From: Microbacterium bovistercoris
GTDB taxonomy: Bacteria > Actinomycetota > Actinomycetes > Actinomycetales > Microbacteriaceae
Reading direction: 5' to 3'
Length of the DNA stretch: 64,000 nt
Assembly: GCF_003387575.1 (NCBI RefSeq)
Contig: NZ_QUAB01000018.1
Location: forward strand, 1 to 64,000
Translations under genes and position numbers: made by a program
Shown: one piece after another, positions 50,508 through 59,352 of the stretch
How the letters are laid out: every line of letters starts with the position of its first letter
Numbering within the stretch: the stretch's first letter is position 1
The notes under the pieces: model-generated
What the model was told of the DNA's origin: nothing
Seen by the model: only the letters and a program-made list of their open reading frames with translations
Database searches by the model: none

Positions 50508-51176
50508 ATGCCCTCTGCACTCGTCATCGACGGCCACCCCGACTCCCGGTCGCTCACCGCGGAGCTCGCCCGCCGCTACACCGCCGCGCACGGCGACGCA
50601 CGGCTCCTCGCACTGCGCGACCTCGACTTCGACCCGCACCTGCGGTTCGGCTACCGCGAGCGGATGCCGCTCGAACCGGACCTGACCGACGCCAAGGCCG
50701 CGCTGCATGAGGCCGCGAACGTCGTCGTCGCCACCCCGCTGTGGTGGGGATCGGTCCCCGCTGTACTGAAGGGCTTCTTCGATCGCGCGCTGCTCCCCCA
50801 GCAGGAGTACCGCTACTCGCCCTCCGGACTTCCGGTCGGGCTGGTCGGCGCCGACCGCGGCCGCCTGCTGCTGCTCGCCGACACCCCCTGGTTCTTCGCG
50901 CCGATCACCGGCCTGCCCGCGCAGACGCAGGTCGCGCGGAACACGATGAAGCTGTGCGGCATCCGCTCGGTGCGCACGCACCGGATGCTGGGCGTCAAGA
51001 CCGCGTCCTCGGCGAAGATCGAGGGCTGGCTGGAGCGTGCATCGCGCCTCGGTGCCGCCGACGGTGCCCGGGATCGGGCATCCGCCGTCCTGCCGGAGCC
51101 GACCGCAACTCCGTCGGAACCCGCGGCAGCCTGGAGCGGGGCCCGCAGAGCCCGCAGGCTCCGCGTGGCCCCGTGA
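50508..51176 (+). CDS. NAD(P)H dehydrogenase (quinone)-like flavodoxin-fold protein
   Basis: 222 residues. Flavodoxin-like fold: ALVIDGHPDSRSLTAELARRY (FMN phosphate site), VVVATPLWWGSVPAVLKGFF and DRALLPQQEYRYSP match the NQO/YwrO family. The last about 30 residues (Pro/Ala/Arg-rich) look like a non-conserved tail. AGGAGCATCCG precedes the ATG. Regulated with the divergent TetR gene; detoxification of quinones or electrophiles is likely. Confidence 0.87.
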   Translation: MPSALVIDGHPDSRSLTAELARRYTAAHGDARLLALRDLDFDPHLRFGYRERMPLEPDLTDAKAALHEAANVVVATPLWWGSVPAVLKGFFDRALLPQQEYRYSPSGLPVGLVGADRGRLLLLADTPWFFAPITGLPAQTQVARNTMKLCGIRSVRTHRMLGVKTASSAKIEGWLERASRLGAADGARDRASAVLPEPTATPSEPAAAWSGARRARRLRVAP

Positions 51177-51263
51177 GCCCCGGAGTCCGGGTCCCGCAGT
51201 TCGCCGAAACCCCACCGTGGTGACGGCAACCAGGCGGGGTCTCGGCAAACCAGGGGGGCGGGG

Positions 51264-52145
51264 TCAGCCCTGCGTGGCGGACGCCGGGGCGGATGCCGCC
51301 ACTGCGGGACGCGCCGCACCCCGCGCGGCGATGTCGCGGGCGACCGCCATCAGAGTCGGGTACGAGCCGCCGCCGGCGATCGCGATGTATCCGCGATGCT
51401 CGTAGGAGCGCGCAGGTCGCTCGCTCTGCCCGACGGCCAGCGGGATGTATGTTCCACCCGCCTGCGTCACGATCAGTTCGGCGGCGCTGATGTCCCACGG
51501 GTTCACGTTGAATCCGCAGGCCGCATCAGACCATCCGGCCGCGACATGCGACAGCGTCAGCGCGGCGCTGCCCGGCCGGCGCACCGCGCGGAACGCGAGC
51601 ACCAGCTCGGCGAAATCCGTCAGTGCGGTGCCGCCGTGCGCCGCGAGATCACGGGCGTTCGGGTAGCCGGTGATGAGCGTCGCCTCGGCCTCGGTCGGAT
51701 GCCCCACCGACCGCAGCGGCTCGCCGTTCAGCCAGGCACCGGACAGGTCGGCGGAGAACATGTCGTCGGCCATCGGGTCGAGGATCGCCGCGCCGACGAC
51801 GCGTCCGTCGATCGCTGCCGCCACCGAGACGCACCAGAACGCGATGCCGTCGATGAAGTTGCTCGTGCCGTCGATCGGGTCGACGAACCACGACACCCGC
51901 CCCTCGCCGACGGCACCGCCCTCCTCGCCGAGGATCTGCGAGTCTGGTTCGTGCTCGAAGATGTACGCCGAGATCGTCTTCTCTGCGTTCTTGTCGTGCA
52001 CGGTGACCACGTCGCGGGCATCCTTCTTGTGATCGACCGTCATCGCACCCCGGAAGGCGGCCCGCAGCTGATCGCGCACCGACAGCGCCGCACCCTCGGC
52101 GACCCGGCGCAGATGCCGCGACTCGTCGCGCAGCTCGTCGGTCAT
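51264..52145 (-). CDS. Inositol monophosphatase-family phosphatase, paralog 1
   Basis: 293 residues from ATG 52145, overlapping the HAD gene stop (ATGA). The metal sites are complete: GEEGGAVGEG, DPIDGTSNFIDGIAFWCVSV and WDISAAELIVTQAGG. No signal peptide. Together with the HAD and the second paralog it could dephosphorylate the ligand brought in by the ABC importer upstream in the same operon. The C-terminal tail is Ala/Pro-rich. Specific substrate not visible; inositol-, fructose-1,6-bis- and nucleotide phosphates are handled by this family. Confidence 0.9.
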   Translation of the reverse strand: MTDELRDESRHLRRVAEGAALSVRDQLRAAFRGAMTVDHKKDARDVVTVHDKNAEKTISAYIFEHEPDSQILGEEGGAVGEGRVSWFVDPIDGTSNFIDGIAFWCVSVAAAIDGRVVGAAILDPMADDMFSADLSGAWLNGEPLRSVGHPTEAEATLITGYPNARDLAAHGGTALTDFAELVLAFRAVRRPGSAALTLSHVAAGWSDAACGFNVNPWDISAAELIVTQAGGTYIPLAVGQSERPARSYEHRGYIAIAGGGSYPTLMAVARDIAARGAARPAVAASAPASATQG

Positions 52146-52933
52146 GATGCGACCCGCTCGATCGACGCGACCAGCAGGTCGCGCAACCCCCACGGATCGG
52201 CCACGATCGCGTCCGGCTGCACCGGAAGGTCGTAGGGGAGGTCGTACGTGCTCTTCGCCTCCATGAGGATGTTGCCTCCGACGCCCGCCCGGACCCCGCA
52301 CAGCACGTCGCGGTCGAAGTTGTCCCCGACGTACCAGCAGCGTTCCGCCGTCTCGCCGATGGCGCGTGCACCGAGGTGGATCATCTCGGGATTGGGCTTG
52401 CGCACGCCGACCTCGTCGCTGTAGATCTGCTCGGCGAAACGCCCGGTCAGCTCGTGGCGGGTGACGTAGTCGCGGTGCACCTGCCCCATCAGAGTGTTGC
52501 TGACGATGACGACGGGAATGGATGCCGCATCCGCGGCATCCAACAGCTCGATGAAGCCGGGCCGTGTGGTGCGCTCCTGCTTCAGCTCGCCCATCACGCG
52601 ACACAGCTCGCGGGCGTTGTCCCGCACGTAGCTCCGAGCGGAGATGGGCCAGTCGCCTGCGACGAAGCCCTCCCAGAACTCCTGGTAGGTCAGCTCGGCG
52701 GGTGCGAACGGCCGCGACATCGCGTTCTTCCACCGCGAGTCGGCCTTGGCGCCCTCGCGGATGTCGCGTTCGATGTCGGACACCGTCAGTGAGGAGGATG
52801 CCGCACCGGCATCCTCCAGCGCATCCTGCACGTGCCGGGCGAGCACGCCCTGCCATCCGGCCCTGGTCGCGGTCTCGACGAGCACGCCGCCGAAGTCGAC
52901 CAGCAGGCCGTGCGGCATGGTGAGTTGTGTCAT
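52142..52933 (-). CDS. HAD-superfamily hydrolase, putative sugar phosphatase
   Basis: 263 residues from ATG 52933, eight bases after GAGGAG. Motif I LLVDFGGVLVET (nucleophile Asp; second position Gly, as in the YihX-like DFGG group), motif II PVVIVSNTLMG, motif III Lys in GVRKPNPEMIHLG, motif IV CWYVGDNFDRDVLCG. A helical cap lies between I and II. Coupled to the phosphatase gene after it and 20 bases after the one before it. Confidence 0.9.
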   Translation of the reverse strand: MTQLTMPHGLLVDFGGVLVETATRAGWQGVLARHVQDALEDAGAASSSLTVSDIERDIREGAKADSRWKNAMSRPFAPAELTYQEFWEGFVAGDWPISARSYVRDNARELCRVMGELKQERTTRPGFIELLDAADAASIPVVIVSNTLMGQVHRDYVTRHELTGRFAEQIYSDEVGVRKPNPEMIHLGARAIGETAERCWYVGDNFDRDVLCGVRAGVGGNILMEAKSTYDLPYDLPVQPDAIVADPWGLRDLLVASIERVAS

Positions 52934-52953
52934 TCGTGTTCTCCTCGGCGGGT

Positions 52954-53802
52954 TCAGCGGTGCGGCGGCGGGTCGCCGGCGTCGTACCGTGACGACCAGT
53001 CGGTCATCACGGAGGTCAGGGTCGGATAGTCGCCGCCGACGCCGGTGGCGTAGTAGTCGGGTGCGAGGTGGAACGGCTCGCGATCGGCGCCTGCCGCGAG
53101 CCCGCGGATGCTCCCGCCGGCCTGCTCGAGGATGAAGCCCCCGGCCGCGATGTCCCACGAGTTCGTGTAGAACCCCATCGTGGCATCCGCCCAGCCGGCG
53201 GCGACGTGCGCCAGGTTCAGCGCACCGCTGCCGAGATTGCGCACCGCGCCGAAGGATGCCACCAGCCGCGACTGTGCCTCGTAGGCGGTCTCGCCGAACA
53301 GCCAGGTGTCCTTCGGATTGGGAAAGCTCGAGATGAGCGTGGCGTCGATCTCGTCGGGTGCGGCGTCCGACCGCAGCGGGGCGTCGCCCAGCCACGCCCC
53401 GGAGAGGTCGGCGCTGAACACGTTCTGCGCCATCGGGTCGAACACGACCCCTGCGACCACCTGTTCGTCGGCGACGGCGGCGATGGAGACGCACCAGTAT
53501 GCGAGACCGCGGGCGAAGTTGGAGGTTCCGTCGATCGGGTCGATGTGCCACTGCACGCGCCCCGACCCCCGGGTTCCGCCTTCCTCGCCCACGATCATCG
53601 CGTCGGGTACGTCATCGAGCAGGGCGGCGGTGATGCTCTGCTCCGCCGCCCTGTCGTGCACCGTCACGATGTCGTGCGCATCCCGCTTGAAGTCCCGCTG
53701 CATCGGCGCCCGGAAGGCATCGCGCAACTGGTCGCCGACGCCGAGAGCGGCCTGGACGGCCACCCTGCGCAGCTGCTGGGATTCGACGACGGTCACGGTC
53801 AT
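52954..53802 (-). CDS. Inositol monophosphatase-family phosphatase, paralog 2
   Basis: 282 residues from ATG 53802, overlapping the stop of the binding-protein gene (ATGA). GEEGGTRGSG, DPIDGTSNFARGLAYWCVSI and WDIAAGGFILEQAGGSI are intact. It is closely similar to paralog 1 throughout (RDQLR/GDQLR-AFR-M, HDKNAEKTI/HDRAAEQSI, VFSADLSGAWL/MFSADLSGAWL), so the two arose by duplication and perhaps prefer different substrates. Confidence 0.9.
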   Translation of the reverse strand: MTVTVVESQQLRRVAVQAALGVGDQLRDAFRAPMQRDFKRDAHDIVTVHDRAAEQSITAALLDDVPDAMIVGEEGGTRGSGRVQWHIDPIDGTSNFARGLAYWCVSIAAVADEQVVAGVVFDPMAQNVFSADLSGAWLGDAPLRSDAAPDEIDATLISSFPNPKDTWLFGETAYEAQSRLVASFGAVRNLGSGALNLAHVAAGWADATMGFYTNSWDIAAGGFILEQAGGSIRGLAAGADREPFHLAPDYYATGVGGDYPTLTSVMTDWSSRYDAGDPPPHR

Positions 53803-54998
53803 GAGTGGTTGTTCGCGATCCAGAAGTCGCTCCAGTCCGGCAGCTTCTCGTAGTCGCTGATCTGCGTGTCCTTGTTCGGCTGGTAGACCTCGTCCCAGAT
53901 GTCGGCGATGCCGGACGGCTCGTCGGGAGCGGGTTCGACGTCGTTGTTCGCCGAGAACTTGCCGTCTTCGACCTGCAGCGAGATGCCCTCCTCCGTGAGC
54001 ATGTAGTGCAGGAACAGCTTGGCGGTGTTCGGGTTCTTCGTGCCGTTCGCGATCAGGCCCAGCTTGTTGTAGCCGATGCCGGAGTACGGTGCGACGTGCT
54101 CGCACATGCCCAGCTTGTAGCCGCTGTCGGCGTTGTCGCGGAACTTGGCCGTGCTCAGCAGCGCCATGAACGCCTCCTTCTGACCCGGAGCACCGGCCGC
54201 GGCCGCGGCCTCGTCGTCGCCCTTGGTCAGAACCGGTTCGTTCTGCGCGAGACGCTTGAGCCATTCGGCCGCCGCGCTGTCCTCGTCAGAGCTGAACTCC
54301 TCGCCGAAGTACTCCTCGTAGGCGTCCTTCAGCGCGTCGTCATCGTTCTCGGCCATCTGGTTGACCCAGTACAGGATCTGCACCTCGAGCGTCGGGTCCT
54401 CGAAGGTGACGTGGCCCCTCCAGTCCTCGTCGGTGACCGCCCACACGTTGTCGATCGGGCACCCGTCGGGGTACAGCTCGGCGTTGTAGGCCCAGACCAT
54501 CACGCTGGTGGTGACGACCTGGGGGTCTGTCATCTCGGGATCGAACTTGTCGGCGAGGTCGGGCGGCGTCCACGACGACACGATGCCCCGTTCCAGGAGC
54601 TCTCCCTTCGCCGCCGGACTGTCGCTGAAGATGAGCAGGTCGGTCTTGACATTGTCGGCCTCCGACTCACGGATCGCGATCTCGGCGGCCTCGCCGGCCT
54701 TCACCTTCACGCCGGTGGCATCCAGCCCGTACTTCTCGCTGAACGCCTCGGCGATGTCGACGATCTTGCCCGTACTGTCGGACACGACGATCGGACCCTC
54801 CTCCTTCGCCGCCTCGATGAGCTTGTCGAGCGAGTAGTCTTCATCGCTGATGCCGAGCTCGACGGCCTCGTTCTCGCCGTCGCTCTCGGGCGCTGCGCCC
54901 CCGGACGACGGCGCGCACGCCATGAGCCCCAGCGACAGCAGGGTCACAGACCCGGCGGCCGCCGCGGCGCGTGCCGCGTTCCTCTTGGTGAACAACAT
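53799..54998 (-). CDS. ABC importer solute-binding lipoprotein, iron/AEP/hexose-phosphate type, paralog 1
   Basis: 399 residues from ATG 54998. Lipoprotein signal, lipobox LGLMAC with Cys 28. The mature N-terminus is acidic (PESDGENEAVELGISDEDYS). The core is a bacterial family 1/6 binding protein with IVVSDSTGKIVDIAEAFSEK, VMVWAYNAELYPDG and LIANGTKNPNTAKLFLHYML. The fold type is shared by Fe(III), thiamine, 2-aminoethylphosphonate and AfuA hexose-phosphate binders. No tyrosine pair typical of ferric-binding proteins is evident. Paralog of the next upstream gene. Confidence 0.88.
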   Translation of the reverse strand: MLFTKRNAARAAAAAGSVTLLSLGLMACAPSSGGAAPESDGENEAVELGISDEDYSLDKLIEAAKEEGPIVVSDSTGKIVDIAEAFSEKYGLDATGVKVKAGEAAEIAIRESEADNVKTDLLIFSDSPAAKGELLERGIVSSWTPPDLADKFDPEMTDPQVVTTSVMVWAYNAELYPDGCPIDNVWAVTDEDWRGHVTFEDPTLEVQILYWVNQMAENDDDALKDAYEEYFGEEFSSDEDSAAAEWLKRLAQNEPVLTKGDDEAAAAAGAPGQKEAFMALLSTAKFRDNADSGYKLGMCEHVAPYSGIGYNKLGLIANGTKNPNTAKLFLHYMLTEEGISLQVEDGKFSANNDVEPAPDEPSGIADIWDEVYQPNKDTQISDYEKLPDWSDFWIANNHS

Positions 54999-55042
54999 CG
55001 TTCTCTCCTTTGTCTCGGTCGGGTCGCCCCGGCGCTGTGTGA

Positions 55043-56221
55043 TCACTTGCTGAGGTTGAGCCGCCAGAAGTCCTGCCACTCCTGGGTGCGATCGAAGTCG
55101 TCCTGCGCGCTTGCAGAGTTGAAGATGAGGATGTCATCCCACACGTCGGCGAGGCCGCTCGGCTCGTCATCCGGGATGGCGATCTCGGAGTTGGTGGAAA
55201 GCTTGCCGTCCGCGACCTGCGGCGCGATCCCTTCCTCGGTGTAGACGTAGTGGATGAACAGCTTCGCGGCGTTCGGGCTCTTCGTGCCGGTCGCGATGAG
55301 CGCCACTTTCGAATACGCGCGGCCCACCCAGGGCTCCAGCCCGGCGCAGGTGCCGAGCTTGTAGCCGCTGTCGGCGTTGTCGCGGAACTTCGCCGTGCTG
55401 ATGAAGCCCATGAACGGGTCCTCCTGCCCCGGTGCGCCGATCGCCGCCGACGCGTCGTCGTCTGAGTTGGTCAGCACCGGCGCGTTCTGCGCCAGCCGCT
55501 TCACCCATTCCGCCGTGGCGCTGGCCTCGTCGGTCTCGAGCGGTTCGCCGTACTCGTCTTCATACGCCTGTGTCACGAGATCGTCGCCGTAGGTCTCCAT
55601 CTGGTTGAACCAGTTGGGGTAGTCGGTCTTCAGCAGCGGGTCCTGGAAGCTCAGCTTGCCGTGCCAGTCGTCCTCGGTGAGCTGCCAGATGTTGTCGACC
55701 GGGCAGGTGTCGCCGTAGACCTCGGTGTTGTAGGCCCAGACGTTGGTCTCCTGGGTGACGATCGCAGGGTCCTGGAACTCCTCGGGGACGACGTCGGCCT
55801 TGTCCGGCGGGAACCAGGTCTGCACATAGCCGCGCGGCATGAGATCGGAGACGGCTGTGGGGACATCCGGCATGAGGATGACGTCGTTCTTGACGTTGCC
55901 CGAGCTGCCTTCGCCGATGATCACCTCGGCCTGCTCGCCGGCCTTCATCTTCACGCCGGTGGTCTTGATGCCGTACTTCTCGCTGAACGCGTCGGCCATG
56001 TCGACGATCTTCCCCGTGGTGTCCAGCACCACCAGCGGGCCCTCTTTCTTGGCCGCTTCGACCAGCTTGTCGAGGGAGTAGTCGGCGTCAGGGATGCCGA
56101 TCTCGGTGCTCTCCGGCTCGGTCTCCTCGGCCTTCGGCGCCGACGATGGCGTACAGGCGGACAGTGCCAGGGCGACGGTCGCGGCCCCGACAGTGGCGGT
56201 GAACAGGCGGGAACGGTACAT
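55043..56221 (-). CDS. ABC importer solute-binding lipoprotein, iron/AEP/hexose-phosphate type, paralog 2
   Basis: 392 residues; the start shares a base with the ATPase stop (TGATG). Lipobox ALALSAC, Cys 23. It parallels paralog 1: ADYSLDKLVEAAKKEGPLVV, GKIVDMADAFSEKYGIKTTG, NVWAYNTEVYGDTCPVDNIW, STAKFRDNADSGYKLGTC, GTKSPNAAKLFIHYVYTEEG. The pair suggests two ligands feeding one permease. The Cys pairs are conserved in both. Confidence 0.88.
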   Translation of the reverse strand: MYRSRLFTATVGAATVALALSACTPSSAPKAEETEPESTEIGIPDADYSLDKLVEAAKKEGPLVVLDTTGKIVDMADAFSEKYGIKTTGVKMKAGEQAEVIIGEGSSGNVKNDVILMPDVPTAVSDLMPRGYVQTWFPPDKADVVPEEFQDPAIVTQETNVWAYNTEVYGDTCPVDNIWQLTEDDWHGKLSFQDPLLKTDYPNWFNQMETYGDDLVTQAYEDEYGEPLETDEASATAEWVKRLAQNAPVLTNSDDDASAAIGAPGQEDPFMGFISTAKFRDNADSGYKLGTCAGLEPWVGRAYSKVALIATGTKSPNAAKLFIHYVYTEEGIAPQVADGKLSTNSEIAIPDDEPSGLADVWDDILIFNSASAQDDFDRTQEWQDFWRLNLSK

Positions 56222-57354
56222 CAGATCTCCTCCCCCGAGCCCACGAAGGCACGGTCGGTGCGCATGCGGGCACCATCGACGTCGAAAAGGTTGAGGTCGG
56301 CGGCATCGACCCAGAGGTAGCTCTCGTCGCCGACGGAGAACTTCGGCGAGAGGCTGGTGACCGAGAACACCTTTCGCCCGGCGACGTCGAGCTCGATGAT
56401 CCAGCTTCCGCCGGTGGGCAGGATGCCGGTGATCACCGCGCGGGCCTTGAACGCGCCATCCGGCACGCCATCGACAGAGGGGACCACCTGCACCGCTTCC
56501 GGGCGGATGCCGACGGAGCCGAGCGAGTGCATCTCGCCGAACTTCGCGGTGATGTACTGCATGCTCCACAGGGCGAGGCCGCCGTTGTCATCGCGCGCGA
56601 GTTCGATGATGTTGATCGGTGGATTGCCGACGAACTCGGCCACGAAGCGGTTGGCCGGCTGCGCGTAGATCTCATCGGGTGTACCGACCTGCTGCAGTTC
56701 GCCGTCGCTCATCACGGCGATCGTGGTGGCGAGGGTCATCGCCTCCCACTGGTCGTGCGTGACGAACACGATCGTCGTGTTGAACTCCTCGTGGATGCGC
56801 TTGAGCTCGGCGCGCATCTCGAGGCGCAGCCGGGCATCCAGATTCGACAGCGGCTCGTCCAGCAGCAGCACGTCAGGGTTGACGGCGAGCATTCGTGCCA
56901 GGGCCACGCGCTGCTGCTGACCGCCGGACAGCTCGGACGGGTAGCGCTTGCGATACTTCGAGATGCCCAGCTTGTCCATGACATCGGCCGTGCGCTGCTC
57001 GCGCTCGGCCTTCGGCACCTTGCGCAGGCGCAGGCCGAAGTCGACGTTGTTCTCGATGGTCAGGTGCGGCCACAGCGCGTAGCTCTGGAACACCAGGCCG
57101 AGGTCGCGCTTCTCCGGCGGCACGTAGATCGCGTCGGCCACCGCATCGACGACGCGGTCGCCGATGCGGATGGTTCCGCCGGTGGGGTGCTCCAGCCCGC
57201 TGATCATGCGCAGCGTGGTCGTCTTGCCGCAGCCGGACGGGCCGAGCAGGCACATGAACTCGCCGTCGCCGATCTCGAGGTCGAGACCGACCACCGCATT
57301 CGGCGCTCCACCGCCGTAGTTCTTCTGCACGCCGTCGAGAGTGATGTTGGGCAT
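56221..57354 (-). CDS. ABC importer ATPase (FbpC/PotA/AfuC-like)
   Basis: 377 residues from ATG 57354, two bases after the permease stop. Walker A GPSGCGKTT (about 38-46), Q-loop FQSYALWPHLTIENNV, signature LSGGQQQRVALARML, Walker B VLLLDEPLSNLDARLR, switch FVTHDQWEAM. A C-terminal TOBE-like regulatory domain (about 240-377) includes GIRPEAVQVVPSV. Unlike the sugar importers in the window, this transporter brings its own ATPase. Confidence 0.93.
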   Translation of the reverse strand: MPNITLDGVQKNYGGGAPNAVVGLDLEIGDGEFMCLLGPSGCGKTTTLRMISGLEHPTGGTIRIGDRVVDAVADAIYVPPEKRDLGLVFQSYALWPHLTIENNVDFGLRLRKVPKAEREQRTADVMDKLGISKYRKRYPSELSGGQQQRVALARMLAVNPDVLLLDEPLSNLDARLRLEMRAELKRIHEEFNTTIVFVTHDQWEAMTLATTIAVMSDGELQQVGTPDEIYAQPANRFVAEFVGNPPINIIELARDDNGGLALWSMQYITAKFGEMHSLGSVGIRPEAVQVVPSVDGVPDGAFKARAVITGILPTGGSWIIELDVAGRKVFSVTSLSPKFSVGDESYLWVDAADLNLFDVDGARMRTDRAFVGSGEEI

Positions 57355-57356
57355 TT

Positions 57357-59225
57357 TCAGCCACCCAGCCCTTCTGCCAAGTTGCTCTTCGTGAGTTTCT
57401 GTCCGAGCAGCGTTCCGAAGAAGGCGAGGGCCGCCACCATCAGAACCACTGCGTTCGCCGCCTGGTCGTATCCGTAGTCGACCAGCTGCAGCGAGTAGGT
57501 CGTGAGCACCTGCGTGCCCGGTACCGCGAGGATCACCACGAGGCTCAGGCCCTTCACACCGGAGATGAACGGAAGCAGCACGCCTGTCGCCAGTGATCCC
57601 TTCTGGATCGGCACCACGATGCGCGTCATCCTGGTCCACCAGCTCGCACCGGCGACCTGCGCCGCCTCCTCCGGCTCCTTGCCGAGCTGCATCATCGCCG
57701 AGATGCCGGCGCGGGAGGCGTACGGCATCTGCTCTGCGATGAACGCGAGCACCAGGATCGCCGCGGTTCCGTAGAGCGCGGGAATCGGGCCGCGCGGCAC
57801 CGCGAACAACGACAGGTAGGCCACCGCGAAGGCGATGCCCGGTACGAGGTACGGGAAGAACGTGATCTGCCGCAGGGCGCCGCCGACGAACTTCACCGGA
57901 GTGCGAACGACGACGTATCCGACCAGCAGTCCGAGGAAGCCGGAGGTGAGCGCGGCGAGGCCGACGATCCAGAGCGAGTTCCACGCCGCCTGCCAGAAGT
58001 CGGGCGTGAGCAGGATGCCTTGATTGAGGGCGACCGTGTTGAGGTCGTGACCGATCCAGTAGTCGAGGGTGAAGTTGCTGGGCTCGAAGCTGCCCGGAAT
58101 GCGCATCACCGTCGACAGGAACAGCGTGATCAGCGGGATCGCGACGCTGACGGCGAAGACCGCGGCCGCCGCGATCGTGGCGGTCAGTCGCCAGGGTCCC
58201 AGGTCGGCGAGTCGGTTCATCGATCCTTTCGAACCGACGGTGACGAAACGCTTGCCCTCTTTGACCAGTCGTGCATCGACCAGCAGCGAGATGACGCCGA
58301 TGAGGATGATCGCGCCGGCGAGCACTGCGGCGACGCCGGTCTGCCGCGATGAGATGCTGCGGTAGAGCGAGGTGGAGAGCACCTCGAACTGCACCGGCAT
58401 GCCCAGCACATAGGCGACACCGAACTCTCCGAGGCACTTGGCGAAGATGAGGATGATCGCCGAGATGAGCGCGGGACGCATCAGCGGCAGGATCACCTTC
58501 ATCGTGACGGTGAACCGTCGCGCCCCGAGCACTCGAGCCGAGTCCTCCAACTGGGAGTCGAACCGGCGCAGGGCGTTGCCGAACAGCAGGATGACGAAGG
58601 GCGCATAGTGCAGCGCGAGCACGATCGTGATCGGGATCTGGCCGTACGACAGCCAGTCCGGCGGTTCCAGGCCCATCGATTCGAGCCATCCGGCCTGACC
58701 GCCGATCCGGCGGTTCTTGAACAGGTTGGTCCATGCCAGCGCGAAGGTCCAGGCCGGCAGCATGTACGGCACGATCAGGGCGGTGGCGAACCACCTGCGC
58801 CCCCACATGTTCGTGCGGCTGAGCAGCCAGGCCATCGTGCCGCCGACGAGCACCGCGACGATGATGGCGCCGATGGCGATCATCAGCGTGTTTCCGAGCG
58901 GCCGCCAGAAGATGTCGGCCGACAGCGGAGAGGCGAACACACGCTCGAAGTAGTAGGCGGTGAGCTGCCCGAAGTCTTTGCCCGCCCGCGATTCGTCGCC
59001 GTACTGCACCAGTACCGCGTCGCTCAGCATGCTGATGATCGGCACGACGATCAGGTAGGCGAACAGGGCGAGCGCCAGGATGCCGACCACCGTGGTGGGC
59101 TCGCGCAGTGCGACCTTCAGGCGGTAGCCGAAGCCGATCCCGGCGCGCTTCGGCGGCCGCGTTTCCTGTGCTGCGTCGTCGCTCATCGGCTCTGCCTGCC
59201 GCTCCTCGAGGAGTGTTCTGCTCAT
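57357..59225 (-). CDS. Fused (two-domain) ABC importer permease, FbpB/AfuB-like
   Basis: 622 residues with two fused binding-protein-dependent permease domains, about 12 membrane helices in total. First EAA-like loop DSARVLGARRFTVTMKVILP near 240; second EEAAQVAGASWWTRMTRIVV near 515. Such fused permeases occur in ferric, 2-aminoethylphosphonate and AfuABC hexose-phosphate importers. First gene of the operon; the 127 bases upstream hold a palindrome. ATG 59183 (MSDDAAQ) is a possible later start. Confidence 0.92.
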   Translation of the reverse strand: MSRTLLEERQAEPMSDDAAQETRPPKRAGIGFGYRLKVALREPTTVVGILALALFAYLIVVPIISMLSDAVLVQYGDESRAGKDFGQLTAYYFERVFASPLSADIFWRPLGNTLMIAIGAIIVAVLVGGTMAWLLSRTNMWGRRWFATALIVPYMLPAWTFALAWTNLFKNRRIGGQAGWLESMGLEPPDWLSYGQIPITIVLALHYAPFVILLFGNALRRFDSQLEDSARVLGARRFTVTMKVILPLMRPALISAIILIFAKCLGEFGVAYVLGMPVQFEVLSTSLYRSISSRQTGVAAVLAGAIILIGVISLLVDARLVKEGKRFVTVGSKGSMNRLADLGPWRLTATIAAAAVFAVSVAIPLITLFLSTVMRIPGSFEPSNFTLDYWIGHDLNTVALNQGILLTPDFWQAAWNSLWIVGLAALTSGFLGLLVGYVVVRTPVKFVGGALRQITFFPYLVPGIAFAVAYLSLFAVPRGPIPALYGTAAILVLAFIAEQMPYASRAGISAMMQLGKEPEEAAQVAGASWWTRMTRIVVPIQKGSLATGVLLPFISGVKGLSLVVILAVPGTQVLTTYSLQLVDYGYDQAANAVVLMVAALAFFGTLLGQKLTKSNLAEGLGG

Positions 59226-59331
59226 CGGCTCACGACTCGCCTTCGAGTCTGGTGGAGATCCATAGCACTTCCTTATGCTCGGGCAGTGGTGCTTTCCACT
59301 TGCGGGAGGACTTCATCCCCATCCGCGTTTA

Positions 59332-59345
59332 ATTGTCCTGACAAT
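59332..59345. promoter_or_regulatory. Palindrome ATTGTC-CT-GACAAT before the organophosphate-importer operon
   Basis: Six-base perfect arms in an A/T-rich island (GTTTAATTGTCCTGACAATA). It lies in the 127-base gap between the metallophosphoesterase stop and the fused-permease start. TTGTC/GACAA arms resemble FadR-type GntR operators; no such regulator is adjacent. A/T-rich palindromic DNA with the same GACAAT also precedes mgtC at 60206-60220. Confidence 0.55.
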
Positions 59346-59352
59346 AACACAA

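Noticed and set aside
51180-51250. Hairpin-like GCCGAAACCCCACC / GGCGGGGTCTCGGC after the quinone reductase
   Set aside because: Pairing is interrupted and the loop is long; possible weak bidirectional terminator but not strong enough to list.
51264-53802. suhB/hisN-type housekeeping annotation for the two IMPase-family genes
   Set aside because: They are adjacent paralogs coupled to a transporter and a HAD phosphatase, not in histidine or ribosomal contexts; specific symbols are not justified.
53799-59225. Ferric iron importer (FbpABC)
   Set aside because: Architecture fits, but no siderophore or iron genes are near and the operon carries three phosphatases; kept only as an alternative.
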